Source of the DNA: Neodiprion pinetum
Taxonomy: Eukaryota > Arthropoda > Insecta > Hymenoptera > Diprionidae
Length of the DNA stretch: 64,000 bases
Direction of reading: 5' to 3'
Assembly (NCBI RefSeq): GCF_021155775.2
Contig: NC_060237.1
Span: 21,536,970-21,600,969, forward strand
The notes under the pieces were generated by a model, which saw nothing but the letters and a program-made list of their open reading frames with translations, had not been told where the DNA came from and searched no databases. Below are positions 63,950-64,000 of the stretch, one piece after another (position 1 is the stretch's first letter; every line of letters begins with the position of its first letter). A program made the position numbers and the translations under genes.

Positions 63950-63969
63950 CCGGTAATTGCCGGTAATTG
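63950..63969. repeat. Two tandem CCGGTAATTG units
   Basis: The decamer CCGGTAATTG occurs twice in direct tandem. TAATTG is a homeodomain-type core word, and TTAATTAATTAG lies immediately upstream, so this could be a small homeodomain-binding cluster; that is conjecture from motif content. Confidence 0.6.
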
Positions 63970-64000
63970 CAGCAACAGTGCTCCGCTGACCACCGTATCT

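Larger units (their letters stand above)
61749..64000. other. Unique sequence with microsatellites, possible upstream region of a minus-strand transcript
   Basis: No open frame with a motif. If 61722 is the end of a first exon, its promoter would lie here, but I see no clear TATA or initiator arrangement on the minus strand. Simple repeats are listed separately. Confidence 0.4.

Overview
This window looks like non-coding nuclear DNA from an insect or other arthropod. CpG dinucleotides are plentiful, short microsatellites ((AG)n, (CT)n, (TA)n, AAAT, GGT) are scattered throughout, and there is no operon-like packing. No open frame reads like a known protein. A degenerate GGTTAGG-like tandem and the CpG-rich texture would fit a hymenopteran, but that is a weak inference. 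I found no gene that I can name, no tRNA, rRNA or known microRNA, no CRISPR array, and no recognisable transposase or reverse transcriptase. The longest open frames (246 codons at 2280-3020 minus, 203 codons at 46754-47365 plus) are low-complexity or Arg/Ser/Tyr-rich translations with no domain motif, and I treat them as chance.

The most coherent reading is that much of the window lies inside one very long intron transcribed on the minus strand (right to left). Two sites on that strand, near 12.24 kb and 48.38 kb, have the architecture of recursive-splicing 'ratchet points': a long pyrimidine tract, then CAG, then immediately GTAAGT, so the acceptor and donor are joined with no exon between. 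A weaker third site lies near 50.05 kb. Both strong sites have a second donor a short way downstream, as in recursive-splice exons. A minus-strand exon end (GCAG then GTGAGT) lies near 61.72 kb and could be an upstream exon. This is inference from splice motifs; no transcript evidence is available here.

Layout: 1-9.05 kb is unique sequence with two perfect-consensus plus-strand donors. 9.05-9.65 kb is a degenerate foldback element. 9.65-16.2 kb holds the first ratchet candidate, a coding-like plus-strand stretch (about 14.99-16.04 kb) and an 18-bp-stem hairpin. 16.2-46.3 kb is mostly featureless, with purine tracts, microsatellites, small palindromes and two AT-rich islands. 46.3-49.1 kb is a remarkable block: a 560-bp foldback element, a second foldback of about 190 bp, the second ratchet candidate, a compact perfect hairpin and a 111-nt microRNA-precursor-like hairpin. 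49.1-64 kb is again mostly unique sequence with microsatellites and the candidate minus-strand exon end.
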